This document shows, in pieces, positions 55,110 to 64,000 of a stretch of DNA of 64,000 nucleotides. Location of the stretch: the NCBI GenBank assembly GCA_963665215.2, contig CAXXWW010000011.1, positions 1 to 64,000 on the forward strand. The letters run 5' to 3'. Every line of letters starts with the position of its first letter. Positions within the stretch are counted from its first letter, which is position 1. The notes beneath the pieces are model-generated. The model was not told the DNA's origin. It saw nothing but the letters and a program-made list of their open reading frames with translations, and did no database searches. This DNA comes from G963665215 sp963665215 (GTDB lineage Bacteria; Chloroflexota; Dehalococcoidia; Lucifugimonadales; CAUZJF01). The translations under genes and the position numbers were made by a program.

Positions 55110-57095
55110 TTGATTCCCTCGTAAAAACCCCTCGTCCTCCGGGGGCAATGGGAGGATAATGTGGGGAAAGGGCGTTGGGGCAGCGCCCGGGCGAGGGAGG
55201 GGAGGATGTTCCGAGCGCGAGACCCGCAAGAGAGCCTCTGGCAGTCCCAGTTCCTGGTGACGCCGAAGAAGGCTAAGCGCCTGGAGGGGAGTTGGGCCGA
55301 GGTTTTCCGAAACGAGGCGCTCCCCCTGATTGACGAGGAGCTCTTTGCTCCGATGTACTGCGCGGACAACGGCCGTCCCAACCGAGCGGTGCAGACCGTC
55401 CTCGGGGTCCACCTTCTCAAAGAGATGTTCAACCTCACCGACGGTGAAGCCCTGGAGCAGCTAGAGTTCAACCTGCTCTGGCACCACGCCCTGCGGCTGG
55501 ACATCGAGGAGACCCACCTGCCCCAGAAGACCCTCCACAACTTCCGAGTTCGCCTGATGCAGCACGATGGTGGCCGGCTGGCTTTCCAGGAGACCACGGA
55601 CCGGATCATCCAGGCGCTGGGCATACGCACCGGAAAGCAACGGCTGGACTCCACCCACATCATGAGCAACATCGCTACACTCACCCGGCTGGGCCTGTTC
55701 TGTGAGACGATGCGGTTGTTCCTGCGGGCCTTGCGCTGGGAGCACCCAGAGCTTCGCCCTGTGGTTCCGGAGGGCCTCCTGGGGCGCTATTTGAAGGAAG
55801 AAGACGAGGCGACCCACTACGAGGACGCCCACACGGGGGAGGGTCGGCGACGCCTTTCGGTCTGTGCCCGGGACCTCTACCGGCTGGTGGACCGGTTCCG
55901 TGGCACGACTGCTGCCCAGCTGGAGGAGTACCGGCTGCTGGAGCGGCTGCTGCGGGAGCAGTGCCATGTGGGCAAACACCGGGACGGGCGCCCGGGGGAC
56001 GACGATGACGATGCTGGGGAATGCAAGGTGCCCGTGGCCCTGAAGGACCCGAAGCAGGTGTCCGCCGACTCGCTGCAATCGCCCCACGACCCGGATGTGA
56101 CCTACAGCGGCCACAAGGGGAAGGGGTACGAGGTGCAGGTGGCGGAGACCTGCCACGAGGAGAACGCCACCCAGCTCATCACCCACGTGGAGGTGACCCC
56201 CTCGAGTGGGAGCGACACCGACGTGAGCGTGCCGGTCGTTGACGGGCTCGCGGAGCGGAAGGTCCGACCGGACGAGCTCTTCGCCGACACGGCGTATGGG
56301 TCGGGCCGCAATGCCTTCGAAGCCTCGCGCCGGGGAACGGAACTGGTGAGCCCGGTGGCGGGGTCGGCGCCGGGGAACTCGCACGAAGGAGAGCGTGACG
56401 GACCACCGCCGCTCACCGCCGCGGACTTTCAGATCGACGTCACAGGGGAGCAGGCCACGGTGTGCCCCGCCGGCCACCCGTCCATCGAGGAGTACGAGCT
56501 GAAGGATGCGCCGGAGCGGGTAGAGGTCCACTTTGCCGGGACAACATGCGAGCCCTGCCCCTTGCGATCCCGTTGCCCAGTGAAGCTGGACCGGCGTGCG
56601 GGGGCCTACGTCCTCAAGGCGGACCTGGTGAAGGTGAACATCGAGCGGCGCCGGAGGGCCGAGGCCACCGAGGAGTGGCGCAAGCGGTATGACATAAGGG
56701 CCGGGATCGAGGGAACGAACTCCGAGCTCAAGCGCGCCCACGGGCTTGGGCGCTTGCGGGTGCGAGGGGGCCGTCGGGTGCGGCTTGCCGTCTACCTGAA
56801 GACGTTGGCGTGCAACTTCAAGCGGATGGTCCATGCACGCCTGGTGGAGATGGAGAACACGGCTCAGCGGGCGGTCGGGACGGTACCTGCGGTCGCGGCC
56901 GCATGAGGGCGCCGCTCCACAGCTTCCACCGGGTGCCCTGAGCCACGGAAGGGGTACCGCAACGGGATCACGCTTGTCCTGAGCGCGGCAGATGGTGCGG
57001 TGAGCCCAGCAGCCGGCATCCCGTGGCCTCCTCCCTTCCAGGCCCCTTCGCACGCCAGGGTTCATCTCAAACAGGCCTTTTTGCGAGGGAATCAA
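55110..57095 (+). mobile_element. IS1182-family element
   Basis: Ends TTGATTCCCTCGTAAAAACC (55110) and TTGATTCCCTCGCAAAAAGG (inward from 57095). 1,986 bases. The right end lies in a pilin-like gene, whose last codons come from the element. Confidence 0.9.
55206..56906 (+). CDS. IS1182-family transposase
   Basis: I start at ATG 55206, preceded by AGGGAGGGGAGG. The 566 residues show the family features: RPNRAVQTVLGVHLLKEMF, LDSTHIMSNIA, DELFADTAYGSG and IRAGIEGTNSELKRAHGL. A Cys-rich stretch (TTCEPCPLRSRCPVKL) lies at about 455-470. Full length and intact. Confidence 0.92.
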   Translation: MFRARDPQESLWQSQFLVTPKKAKRLEGSWAEVFRNEALPLIDEELFAPMYCADNGRPNRAVQTVLGVHLLKEMFNLTDGEALEQLEFNLLWHHALRLDIEETHLPQKTLHNFRVRLMQHDGGRLAFQETTDRIIQALGIRTGKQRLDSTHIMSNIATLTRLGLFCETMRLFLRALRWEHPELRPVVPEGLLGRYLKEEDEATHYEDAHTGEGRRRLSVCARDLYRLVDRFRGTTAAQLEEYRLLERLLREQCHVGKHRDGRPGDDDDDAGECKVPVALKDPKQVSADSLQSPHDPDVTYSGHKGKGYEVQVAETCHEENATQLITHVEVTPSSGSDTDVSVPVVDGLAERKVRPDELFADTAYGSGRNAFEASRRGTELVSPVAGSAPGNSHEGERDGPPPLTAADFQIDVTGEQATVCPAGHPSIEEYELKDAPERVEVHFAGTTCEPCPLRSRCPVKLDRRAGAYVLKADLVKVNIERRRRAEATEEWRKRYDIRAGIEGTNSELKRAHGLGRLRVRGGRRVRLAVYLKTLACNFKRMVHARLVEMENTAQRAVGTVPAVAAA

Positions 57096-58047
57096 GTATG
57101 TCCTTTAAGCTGTCCATTTGCAGCGTGCTTTGCTCAAGGTTCGCGACATTCGCGATATAGGTCACCACCGTGTTTATGTTGGGCTGGATCACCACGGTGT
57201 CGATGAATTTCTCCACGAAAGTGCCGCCACCTTCACAACCGTCGGGAGGGCTCGTGCCCACGATGACGTGGGCGGTCTTGCCGCTCTTCTCGTTGGGCGT
57301 CTGCTCCATCTTCAGGAACACGTCGTTGCAGTACCGGCCGGCGCTCTTGTCGACGTCCGCCTCGAAGCTGAACACCTTTATCTCGCCTTGCTGAAAGTAC
57401 ACCGGAGAGGCGAGGATCCATTCCACAATGTCCTTCTGACCACCCTGGATGTCCGATTCCGCGGCGCTGGCGATCTCCGGGAAGCTGCCGTCGGTGGACG
57501 TGGCCGTGCCGAGCCGGACGCTGAACGCTGAAGGAAGCTCGTCGTAGATGTGTGTCAGGCCCACACTGGTATCCGGACTCACCTGCTCCAGCGAGATGGT
57601 GTACCTTGCCACCATTCCGTCGAAGTTGACGGGCAGCGAGCTGCAGTTGTCAATGAAATCTACGCCGTTCTCCGCACATTCCACGGTCTTGGTAGGCCGG
57701 ATCCTGTTGCTCTCTCCCCCCTGAGCGCCGCTGGCGGCCAGCTCGGTGCGCATCGTTATGGTCACGTCCGTGGCGATGCCGTTGAGGGTAATGGAGTAGG
57801 TGCAGGTCTCCGCCGGACACTGGCCGGCGTCGTCCAGGCGCGCGGGGGCGGTGCCGTGGACCAGGTCCCAGATGGCGTACTCCGCAGCGCCGTCCCGGCT
57901 ATACTGGTTCTTCAGGATCTTGGTGTGGACCTGCGTGGCACTCAAGCTGGACTGTGCCAGACGCAGGGTAGGCGTAATCATCAGGGCGCCCATCGCCAGC
58001 AAGATGAGGACCAATACCAGGGCGTATCCGCCCTCGCCCGTCTTCAT
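57067..58047 (-). pseudogene. Pilin-like protein with IV-pilin N-terminus, 3' end cut by IS1182
   Basis: 326 residues beginning MKTGEGGYALVLVLILLAMG, a class of type IV pilin-like/PilX-type N-terminus (hydrophobic helix after Gly-Gly). A cysteine-containing globular region follows (CPAETCTYS, VECAENGVDFIDNC). The last nine residues (LDSLAKRPV) lie within IS1182 starting at 57095, so the original C-terminus is lost or altered. It is the last of three overlapping pilin-type genes. Confidence 0.65.
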
Positions 58048-58538
58048 TGGAACGCCGCGTCCGCTCGCGGGGTGACGAAGTAGCTCAAGGACCGCTCCAG
58101 GCCCCCCAGGGTAGACTTGATGGTCACGGTTATGAATTTGCCACTCCGGGTGAACGTGATGTCGGCCACGCGTCTGGCTGCAATGCTAGTAGCGCCGTCG
58201 TAGTTCCTGAGAAGGTTCGTCCCCGAGAGCGTGTACTCGATGAAGTGGGACCCGGCCCCCTCCGGCGCCCAGCCCGTCTCGTCGACCCAGTCCACCCGCA
58301 TGCTATTCGCCGGTACGCCGTCAATCAGGTCGGTGGTCTTGGCCTGGGTCAGGTCCCGGCTGAAGTAGCTCGAGGCCGTGTCTATATCGAGCTGGACCAC
58401 GAAGTCCTTGTTGGCTCGCGCGGTGATGCGGGTCATCTGAAAGATCGAGGTTACTATAACGGGCAGTATCAGGCCTCCGATGGCCGCGGCCACCAGTAGC
58501 TCGATAAGGGTGAATCCATGTTGGGCGCGCCCGCTCAT
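58044..58538 (-). CDS. PilW/GspJ-like minor pseudopilin
   Basis: Start ATG 58538 gives 164 residues with the prepilin site HGFTLIELLVAAAIGG, where peptidase cleaves before Phe, followed by a hydrophobic helix. The remainder (FVVQLDIDTASSYFSRDLTQA) fits GspJ/PilW, which sits at the tip of pili or type II secretion pseudopili. Overlaps the next gene by 4 bases (ATGA). Confidence 0.75.
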   Translation of the reverse strand: MSGRAQHGFTLIELLVAAAIGGLILPVIVTSIFQMTRITARANKDFVVQLDIDTASSYFSRDLTQAKTTDLIDGVPANSMRVDWVDETGWAPEGAGSHFIEYTLSGTNLLRNYDGATSIAARRVADITFTRSGKFITVTIKSTLGGLERSLSYFVTPRADAAFQ

Positions 58539-58921
58539 CGCCCTGCCTTCAGGTCCTCGATCCTGACCAGGGTACGTCCGCCGCGAGAGACCGTCACGGT
58601 GTTCATCTGGAGATTGCCGTCCGGTGTGCAAGGCTCTGGAGTACAGAACGGTTGCGTGTCAATCGCTATGGCATATCCCTGGGGCACCGGCACAGAGGAG
58701 GTGTACGAGGACAGGAACCCCTGATTGCGGATCTCCTCCAGCTGGGCCCTGGCCAGGTTCTCCGAGGTAACCCGTTCCCCGGTGATGTCCTCCGCCCGGA
58801 GCGCGGCCTGCAACGCCAGGGCGAATGCCACCCCTACGAGCCCCAGAATCGCCAGGGCCACAAGCATCTCGATCAGGCTGAAGCCCTGCTCCCTCATTCT
58901 GATGGGTGTCTTCAGCCTCAT
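58535..58921 (-). CDS. PilV/GspI-like minor pseudopilin
   Basis: The prepilin motif is REQGFSLIEMLVALAILGLV, cleaved before Phe. I use ATG 58921 (128 residues); ATG 58897 directly before the motif is an alternative and there is little to choose between them. RAQLEEIRNQ lies after the helix. First of the three genes in transcription order. Confidence 0.75.
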   Translation of the reverse strand: MRLKTPIRMREQGFSLIEMLVALAILGLVGVAFALALQAALRAEDITGERVTSENLARAQLEEIRNQGFLSSYTSSVPVPQGYAIAIDTQPFCTPEPCTPDGNLQMNTVTVSRGGRTLVRIEDLKAGR

Positions 58922-59017
58922 CAGAGCACTGGTCCTCACAGGTATGCGAGCACCCCCACGCCAATCAAAATTATAGCACGACGGTGCGTGACCCCCTTGT
59001 CCGCAGCCTGCCCCCAA

Positions 59018-59283
59018 ATACCTTATTAGTCGCCAACCGCCTTAACAATAGCCTCCTGGGTGATTTTGTGGTGATTGGCGCGACCTGGTTGTTTTTATTC
59101 CTGTTGCCGGCGTTCGCCAAACCCCCTGAACAATCACCCGTCAATCATACAAAAGGGTGATGGGCTCCACGGCTGGAGAGCCGTTACGATGGCCTTGGGG
59201 ATCGCGAGCAGTCACAAGCAAGACCCGCGGGGTTGGCGGCTGCTCATCCGAGGCCTCGCCCTCCGCCCCCGAAGGTGTCGTCC
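59018..59283. other. Intergenic region, no supported gene
   Basis: Short frames are present but none has a ribosome binding site or protein-like composition. Promoters for both flanking genes probably lie here. Confidence 0.4.
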
Positions 59284-59724
59284 ATGCTCCACCTGCTGAG
59301 AAGCGCCAGAGCCAAGGCCAACGGAAGCCTCCACGGGGACAGGTCCATGGAGGGCCGGTTGAGGGTACTTTCGCGACTCCTTTGGCCGTGGGATGACCAG
59401 TGGCTGGTGCCCCTCGTCGCCCTTCTGGCTGCGTCGGACCTCATAAGCACCTACGTCCTTCTTGAGCTCAGCGGCAAGGACAATGTTTACGAGAGCGGGC
59501 TGCTGGCAAGCTGGGCCTTGCGGCGGGGCGGCTTTAACGGACTGTACATCATGGATGCCGTGGCCGTGGGGCTGCTGTGCGTCATAGCGTTCTCGGCACG
59601 GGTATTCTACGGCAGGATCGGGCTCGCAGGGTACGCCCGGGCCGCCTACGTGGCCGTGCTGGTGCCTTATGCCCTGGCTTCGGCGGCTGCCGTGGTCAAT
59701 AACCTGACGCTGGCCCTCACATAG
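59284..59724 (+). CDS. Hypothetical DUF5658-like membrane protein
   Basis: 146 residues (from ATG 59284; ATG 59347 is also possible) with four helices: LVPLVALLAASDLISTYVLL, then three more to the C-terminus. The DLISTY motif in helix one and the ESG after it are reminiscent of DUF5658 proteins. Function unknown. Confidence 0.55.
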   Translation: MLHLLRSARAKANGSLHGDRSMEGRLRVLSRLLWPWDDQWLVPLVALLAASDLISTYVLLELSGKDNVYESGLLASWALRRGGFNGLYIMDAVAVGLLCVIAFSARVFYGRIGLAGYARAAYVAVLVPYALASAAAVVNNLTLALT

Positions 59725-59732
59725 GCAGGGAA

Positions 59733-59966
59733 TTGAACGCTCGGCACCATACCGGCACGATACTGGTCATCAACGATGTGCCCCGGGTCAAGGACCGCCT
59801 AGTGAAATGGCTGACCGAGGCAAATTACCACTACGTCTTCGTCGAAAGCTACGAAGAGGCCGCAGCCCTGTCAGAGAAGCAGCGGTTTGACGCCATGGTG
59901 TACGGCCACGAGTTCTTGTTCTCCAACTCGCTCCACCACCGTCGGGCCGCCCGCCGGCACGTTTAG
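59733..59966 (+). CDS. Receiver-domain fragment (response-regulator-like)
   Basis: TTG 59733. Residues 9-60 (TILVINDVPRVKDRLVKWLT then YEEAAALSEKQRFDAMVYG) follow the beta1-alpha1-beta2-alpha2-beta3 order of a CheY-like receiver. The phosphoacceptor position near residue 55 is Asp in FDAMVYG, and only one acidic residue (Asp 15) stands at the end of beta1. It stops after HRRAARRHV, so the second half of the domain is absent. May be a remnant. Confidence 0.5.
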   Translation: MNARHHTGTILVINDVPRVKDRLVKWLTEANYHYVFVESYEEAAALSEKQRFDAMVYGHEFLFSNSLHHRRAARRHV

Positions 59967-60066
59967 CCCCAGGCCACCGATTCAAGGGTAGCCCCTTCGA
60001 ATGAGCCGCCACGCGTCGACGGCATCTTCCCCCGAGCAGGACCAAACCAGTACTCTATAGAGCCGT

Positions 60067-61527
60067 ATGGCAAATCTAACGGCGCCGAAGAAAACTGACG
60101 GCCCAGGGGGTAACAAGTGGGTTGCCTTGACGGTAATATCCATCGGCACACTGATGTCCACGTTGGACGGGGGCATGGTTGGCGTGTCCTACCCCGCCCT
60201 GGCAAAGGCGTTCGGCACCGACACCTCCACTGTCCTGTGGGTCACGGTCTCCTACTGGGTTACCGCTATTGGACTCCTCTTCACGCTGGGATGGGTGGGC
60301 GATCAAATAGGGAGGCGCCGGATATATACCCTCGGCTTCGTGGTATTTACGCTAGGCATCTTGATGGCGGCTGCGTCCTCGAACATCTGGCAGCTCATCG
60401 GCGCCCGCATATTTCAGGGCGTCGGCTCGGCGATGATACTGTCAAACCTAAATGCCCTGATAGCCAGCATCTTCCCCTCGCGAGAACGCGGCAAGGCACT
60501 AGGGGTGTCGGGTGCGGTGGTGGGAGTAGGCCTGTCAACGGGCCCTTTGTTGGGAGGACTGCTCCTTGACGTATTTGACTGGCGGGCGCTTTTCTACTCC
60601 AGGGTGCCCCTGGGGGTCCTCGGCGCTGTGCTGGCCTGGTGGTTGCTACCGCGAGACCGTGTCGTGCGCGATCGCTTCCAGGTCGACATTGTAGGGGCGG
60701 TGGCTCTCTTCGGCAGTCTCGCGTCCCTACTGCTGGTGGTTAATCAGGGAGGCAAGCTGGGCTTCGGCTCCATGCCTGTTATCGGATTGGCGGTCGCCGC
60801 CGGCGTGTTTCTGCCGCTGCTGGTGTGGGCCGAGCGGAGAGCGGCGCGACCCATACTGGACATGTCGCTGTTCAGGAGCAGACAGTACACAATCGGCGTC
60901 TTGGTGCTCATCGGCCACTATCTGTCGCACGGCGGAATCTTGCTCTTGGCGCCGTTCTTCTTCGTCGATGCGCTGGACTACTCCTCCACGAAGATGGGCC
61001 TGTTCATCGCGGCGTTCTCGATAGGAAGAGCATTTCTGGCGCCTATCGCGGGGCTGCTCTCCGACCGGCTCGGCCCGCGGCTGTTCCTGTTCCTCGGCAA
61101 CGTGCTCCTGGCCGTGGCTCTCCTGTGGCTCAGCCGCCCGGGGACGGCCACCATGGAGTGGGCGTTGCTTTCGGCCATGCTACTGGCCGGCGCCGGATCG
61201 GCCTTATTCGAGCCGGTGGTCACCAGCGTTATCATGGGCTCCGCTCCACATGACCGGCTGGGAACGGCGTCGGCGTCCGTGGCCATGGGGCGACAGATCG
61301 CGTTCTCCATCGGCGTTACGGTGGCAGGCGCCATCTTCACGATCCGCGAGAGTGCCTACGTGGCCGAATTGGCCGTCGGAGGAGTCTCGGAAGAGGTCGC
61401 GGCCGCAGAAGCAGTTGCGCGGGGGTTCGGCGATACAATGCTCGCGGGTGTGGCGGTGGCAATAGTGGCCGCGACGCTGTCGTTGAGCCTGAGAGATCGC
61501 CTCGAGATCAGGCTCCGCCATACCTGA
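60067..61527 (+). CDS. MFS drug exporter, DHA2 family (14 helices)
   Basis: 486 residues with 14 predicted membrane segments. LDGGMVGVSYPALAKAFG in the first helix, GDQIGRRRIYTLGF after helix two and GVGLSTGPLLGG in helix five are typical of the DHA2 proton-driven multidrug exporters. The start is the only ATG after a stop in that frame. No regulator is adjacent. Confidence 0.85.
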   Translation: MANLTAPKKTDGPGGNKWVALTVISIGTLMSTLDGGMVGVSYPALAKAFGTDTSTVLWVTVSYWVTAIGLLFTLGWVGDQIGRRRIYTLGFVVFTLGILMAAASSNIWQLIGARIFQGVGSAMILSNLNALIASIFPSRERGKALGVSGAVVGVGLSTGPLLGGLLLDVFDWRALFYSRVPLGVLGAVLAWWLLPRDRVVRDRFQVDIVGAVALFGSLASLLLVVNQGGKLGFGSMPVIGLAVAAGVFLPLLVWAERRAARPILDMSLFRSRQYTIGVLVLIGHYLSHGGILLLAPFFFVDALDYSSTKMGLFIAAFSIGRAFLAPIAGLLSDRLGPRLFLFLGNVLLAVALLWLSRPGTATMEWALLSAMLLAGAGSALFEPVVTSVIMGSAPHDRLGTASASVAMGRQIAFSIGVTVAGAIFTIRESAYVAELAVGGVSEEVAAAEAVARGFGDTMLAGVAVAIVAATLSLSLRDRLEIRLRHT

Positions 61528-61813
61528 CTACCATCTCGACGTCCGTCAGACGAAGTCGCAGGCCATTTGGGAACACGATCCTCCTGCACCAGCTTGACGT
61601 CGTGAGGCCCTCCCACGTTTCCCAATGCGCTGAGGTCAAAGCGTAGCCAGGCCGCGCGGCCGACGTCCGAGATGCGCCACACAATTTCCCCCGCTGCAGT
61701 CCGAGGAGTACAATTCCAGCTACGTCGGCGGGGACATCAACGACGGCGTGCAGGACATCGCTCTTCCAGTGCCGCCAATTGCTTGGCGGCACTGTCCCAC
61801 AAGGAGGCCACGA
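61528..61813. other. Gap with a possible decayed gene on the minus strand
   Basis: The minus strand shows two joined frames that look protein-like (RISDVGRAAWLRFDLSALGN in one, then RIVFPNGLRLRLTDVEMVVR after a shift). I cannot name it; it may be a pseudogene. Confidence 0.3.
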
Positions 61814-62098
61814 ATGAAGAAAAAAGTGCGGGCTTTTAGCTATCACTGGGGCAGCGGCTACATCGCCGAGGAGGCACAGGTGAAAGGGCCGTATCACGTC
61901 CCCACGATCCAGCTCCTCAGCTACACGGAGGGGGACACGGCGGGCAACGTGAGCATTCGGTTCTGCCACTACGGTCACGACGGCCGCTTCCGGCGCTCCC
62001 CGCTCCTCATGTCGCCGGACGAGATCGACATGATGCGGGACGCCCTACGCGAGACTCCCCGGCTAAGGGAGGCGCTACTACGGCTGGTGCAGGAGTAG
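61814..62098 (+). CDS. Small conserved-looking hypothetical protein
   Basis: AAGGAGG at 61801-61807 precedes ATG 61814. 94 residues: a basic start, then TIQLLSYTEGDTAGNVSIRF, CHYGHDGRFRRSPLLMSPDE and a C-terminal helix. Composition and the ribosome site indicate a genuine gene of unknown function. Confidence 0.6.
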   Translation: MKKKVRAFSYHWGSGYIAEEAQVKGPYHVPTIQLLSYTEGDTAGNVSIRFCHYGHDGRFRRSPLLMSPDEIDMMRDALRETPRLREALLRLVQE

Positions 62099-62183
62099 TC
62101 CGCAGGGACGAGATGTTTTGCCCGCCCGGCCCCCCGGCCGCGCGACCGGATATCCCGAACTACGCCCAGGCCCGCCTCCCCCG

Positions 62184-63281
62184 CTACGCCTGCTCCAGGC
62201 GGGGCACCGACAGCTCGCCGGCGATGTCCTCGAACCACCGGATGACCTCTTTGTGCAGGGGAATGCCGTTGGCCCGCCGGTCTCGCTCTTCCTCCCATTC
62301 AGTGAGGCCTGGATACAGGACCCGGTCGTGCCCGGGCGCCGGCCTGGTCTCCCTGAGCCTCTTGAGGGTCCGGTCCATATTGTCCTTGAATGCCTCCAGG
62401 TCCGTGAAGGCCGAGATGTTGTGTGCGCTCAGGAGGCTCCTGGACGAGATCCAGGTGGAGCTGTCCAGCAGCATGCCGGCGGGTGAACCGGAGAGCAGCG
62501 AGCCCAGCACCTCCACCATCATGGCGAAGCCGTAACCCTTGTGCGAGCCTAGCTCCCTGGTGCCGCCCAGTGGAAGCTGGTAGTAATCTCCCTTCTCTTT
62601 AACGGGCGACTCTTCCTGGATCGGAGTGCCGTCCAGCTCGGCCACCCAGCCCGGCAACAGGTCTGCCCCGACCCGGGCGGCCAGGTGCACCTTCTGGCCG
62701 GCTATCGCAGCCGTGGCGGCATCGAACAGAACCGGGGCCTCGTTTCTCGCCGGGGCCGCGATGGCGATAGGATTGGTCCCGAAGCGCGGCTCCGCGCCAA
62801 AGGTGGGCAGTATTCCGTGTCCCGCAGCCACCGCGCACATTCCCACCATATCCTGCTGTGCCGCCAGCATTGCGAAGTGGCCGATGGCGCCCATGTGGCT
62901 GCTGTTGTACATCGTGACGACGCCAAATCCGACGTCACGAGCCTTGTCAATAGCAATCTGCATTGCCCGGCGGCCCACCATGATGCCCAGGCCCCGGTCG
63001 GCGTCTATCGTCGCGGTCCCGGGGAACTCCCTGACTATCTTCAGCTCGGGCGCCGGGTTCAGGGCACCATCACTATAGAACTCCACATAGCGGGGGAGCA
63101 TGTTCGACACCCCGTGGGTCTCCACGCCTCGCATGTCGGCGGTTACCAGGACGTCGGCCCCCTCCGCGGCATCCTCGCTGGGAACACCCATCTTCTCGAA
63201 GATGGCGGTCACCGTCCGCCGGAGCGAGCCCTCGGGGACGCGCACCTGGTCCTCGGCAGGCACCTTGAAGCGTTCGAGCAT
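62184..63281 (-). CDS. Malate/L-lactate dehydrogenase-type oxidoreductase (Ldh_2 family)
   Basis: ATG 63281 with AGGGGG upstream gives 365 residues; ATG 63311 is an alternative. Family features: DMRGVETHGVSNMLPRYV (catalytic His), YNSSHMGAIGHFAM, GAEPRFGTNPIAIAAP and the LGSHKGYGFAMMVEVL stretch. These NAD(P)-dependent enzymes oxidise 2-hydroxyacids such as malate, sulfolactate or ureidoglycolate; the substrate is not evident here. Confidence 0.88.
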   Translation of the reverse strand: MLERFKVPAEDQVRVPEGSLRRTVTAIFEKMGVPSEDAAEGADVLVTADMRGVETHGVSNMLPRYVEFYSDGALNPAPELKIVREFPGTATIDADRGLGIMVGRRAMQIAIDKARDVGFGVVTMYNSSHMGAIGHFAMLAAQQDMVGMCAVAAGHGILPTFGAEPRFGTNPIAIAAPARNEAPVLFDAATAAIAGQKVHLAARVGADLLPGWVAELDGTPIQEESPVKEKGDYYQLPLGGTRELGSHKGYGFAMMVEVLGSLLSGSPAGMLLDSSTWISSRSLLSAHNISAFTDLEAFKDNMDRTLKRLRETRPAPGHDRVLYPGLTEWEEERDRRANGIPLHKEVIRWFEDIAGELSVPRLEQA

Positions 63282-63655
63282 CTTTTCCCCCTGGTCGTCG
63301 CTTGCTCTCATCGCCCCACTGCGGAGCACGCACGGCTCTGCTCCTGGTCCAGGGCCCGACCCGGTCCAAGTCGGGCGACCGGCGTGCCGTAAGGATAATA
63401 CTACATGTGGGGTCCTGGAAAGGCGTGGCTGGGCTGCGGACCGTGGGAGGCGCGAGGGTTGCCCGCCCGGCAGACCGTGATGTATCCTCGCAGGCGTCGG
63501 GATGTTTCACGGACGCCCCCAAAGGGCGGCGGCGCGGCCGGACCAGATTGCCGCGCACCCTCTCTCACTGCTGCATCCTCCCGCGCGGTGGGCGCCCGGT
63601 CCGACGGGCGGCTGATGAATCGACCCCTGGCAGCGCCACACTTAAGGAGGCAGCC

Positions 63656-64000
63656 TTGACCTCAACCCTGAGCCTCGCGGAGCTATCCCGCCTGGAGGAG
63701 TTCCTGGCGCCGCCAAGAATAGCCGTCGTTGCGACGTTGGGCAGGGCCGGTATGCCGCAGCTCACCCCGAACTGGTACCGCTTTGCCGATGGCAGACTGG
63801 CGATCTCCACCACCAGAGAGCGAGTGAAGTACCGCAATCTGCTGGAAGACGACAGGCTCTCGGTATGCATCTACTCGGAGCCGCTGGCCGAGGAGTACGC
63901 GACGCTTCGGGGACACGCCAAGGTACGGGACGACGACTCCATTTGGCCCGAGACCCAGGCCATCGTTGAGCGGTACGTGGACCGGCAGAGGGTCGCCGCC
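63656..64000 (+). CDS. PPOX-class F420- or FMN-dependent oxidoreductase, partial at window edge
   Basis: TTG 63656 with AAGGAGG at 63644-63650. The 115 visible residues follow the pyridoxamine-phosphate-oxidase fold: AVVATLGRAGMPQLTPNWYR, then GRLAISTTRERVKYRNLL and SVCIYSEPLAEEYATLRGHA, typical of PPOX class F420-dependent proteins. The C-terminus is beyond the window. Confidence 0.78.
   Translation, partial: MTSTLSLAELSRLEEFLAPPRIAVVATLGRAGMPQLTPNWYRFADGRLAISTTRERVKYRNLLEDDRLSVCIYSEPLAEEYATLRGHAKVRDDDSIWPETQAIVERYVDRQRVAA

Overview
The window is a high-GC bacterial segment, best explained as a member of the Chloroflexota (Dehalococcoidia/SAR202-like). The reasons are the style of the conjugation genes (a PrgI-type protein, VirB4, a TraD-like ATPase and a replication-relaxation protein), an F420/PPOX-type flavin enzyme at the right edge, LuxR-HTH/beta-propeller and Pro/Thr-rich lipoprotein genes, and short palindromic repeats scattered even inside genes. 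Taxonomy is inference; there is no rRNA here.

Layout. 1-11,000 is part of a conjugative element read left to right: a cut first gene, VirB6/TrbL-like, two pilin-like proteins on either side of a PrgI-like/secreted fusion, VirB4 (split by an in-frame amber codon), a TraD/VirD4-like ATPase and a replication-relaxation protein. Three small XRE-type regulators follow a palindromic operator-like site (10.8-11.7 kb). 12.2-16.5 kb is a scrapyard: a nucleotide-binding (PAPS-reductase-like) gene cut by an IS256 element, a second truncated IS256, an IS66 remnant, and an IS630 that destroyed the 3' end of a LuxR-HTH/beta-propeller gene. 18-24 kb is catabolic (creatininase-like, amidohydrolase, sugar-isomerase-like TIM barrel, Gfo/Idh/MocA dehydrogenase), with an IS256 inserted in a TPR remnant with a clear 9-bp target duplication. 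24-32 kb holds a lipoprotein, small membrane proteins and three paralogous ABC-2 permeases, the third cut by an IS1380.

33.4-35.4 kb is the most unusual part: an AT-richer gene joining a phospholipase-D-like nuclease to an SF3-helicase-like P-loop ATPase, now broken by a frameshift and an in-frame stop and abutting an IS3 element. 36.8-47.5 kb is ordinary chromosome: threonine synthase, a class III aminotransferase, a TauE/SafE exporter, a duplicated DUF58/DUF4129 pair around one MoxR ATPase, a DUF5808-like protein and tRNA-Gln(UUG).

47.9-57.1 kb is a nest of insertion sequences: IS1380-b next to an older IS1380-a, which is split by a composite of two direct IS256 copies (outer flanks share GCTTTCAG), then an IS481 between inverted hairpins, then an IS1182 that cut the end of a pilin-like gene. 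57.1-64 kb returns to chromosomal genes: three type IV pilin-like proteins, a membrane protein, a receiver-domain fragment, an MFS exporter, a small conserved-looking protein, a malate/lactate-type dehydrogenase and a cut PPOX flavoprotein.

Overall this is a genome region undergoing recent IS expansion, with nearly identical IS256 copies in both orientations and several genes freshly broken.
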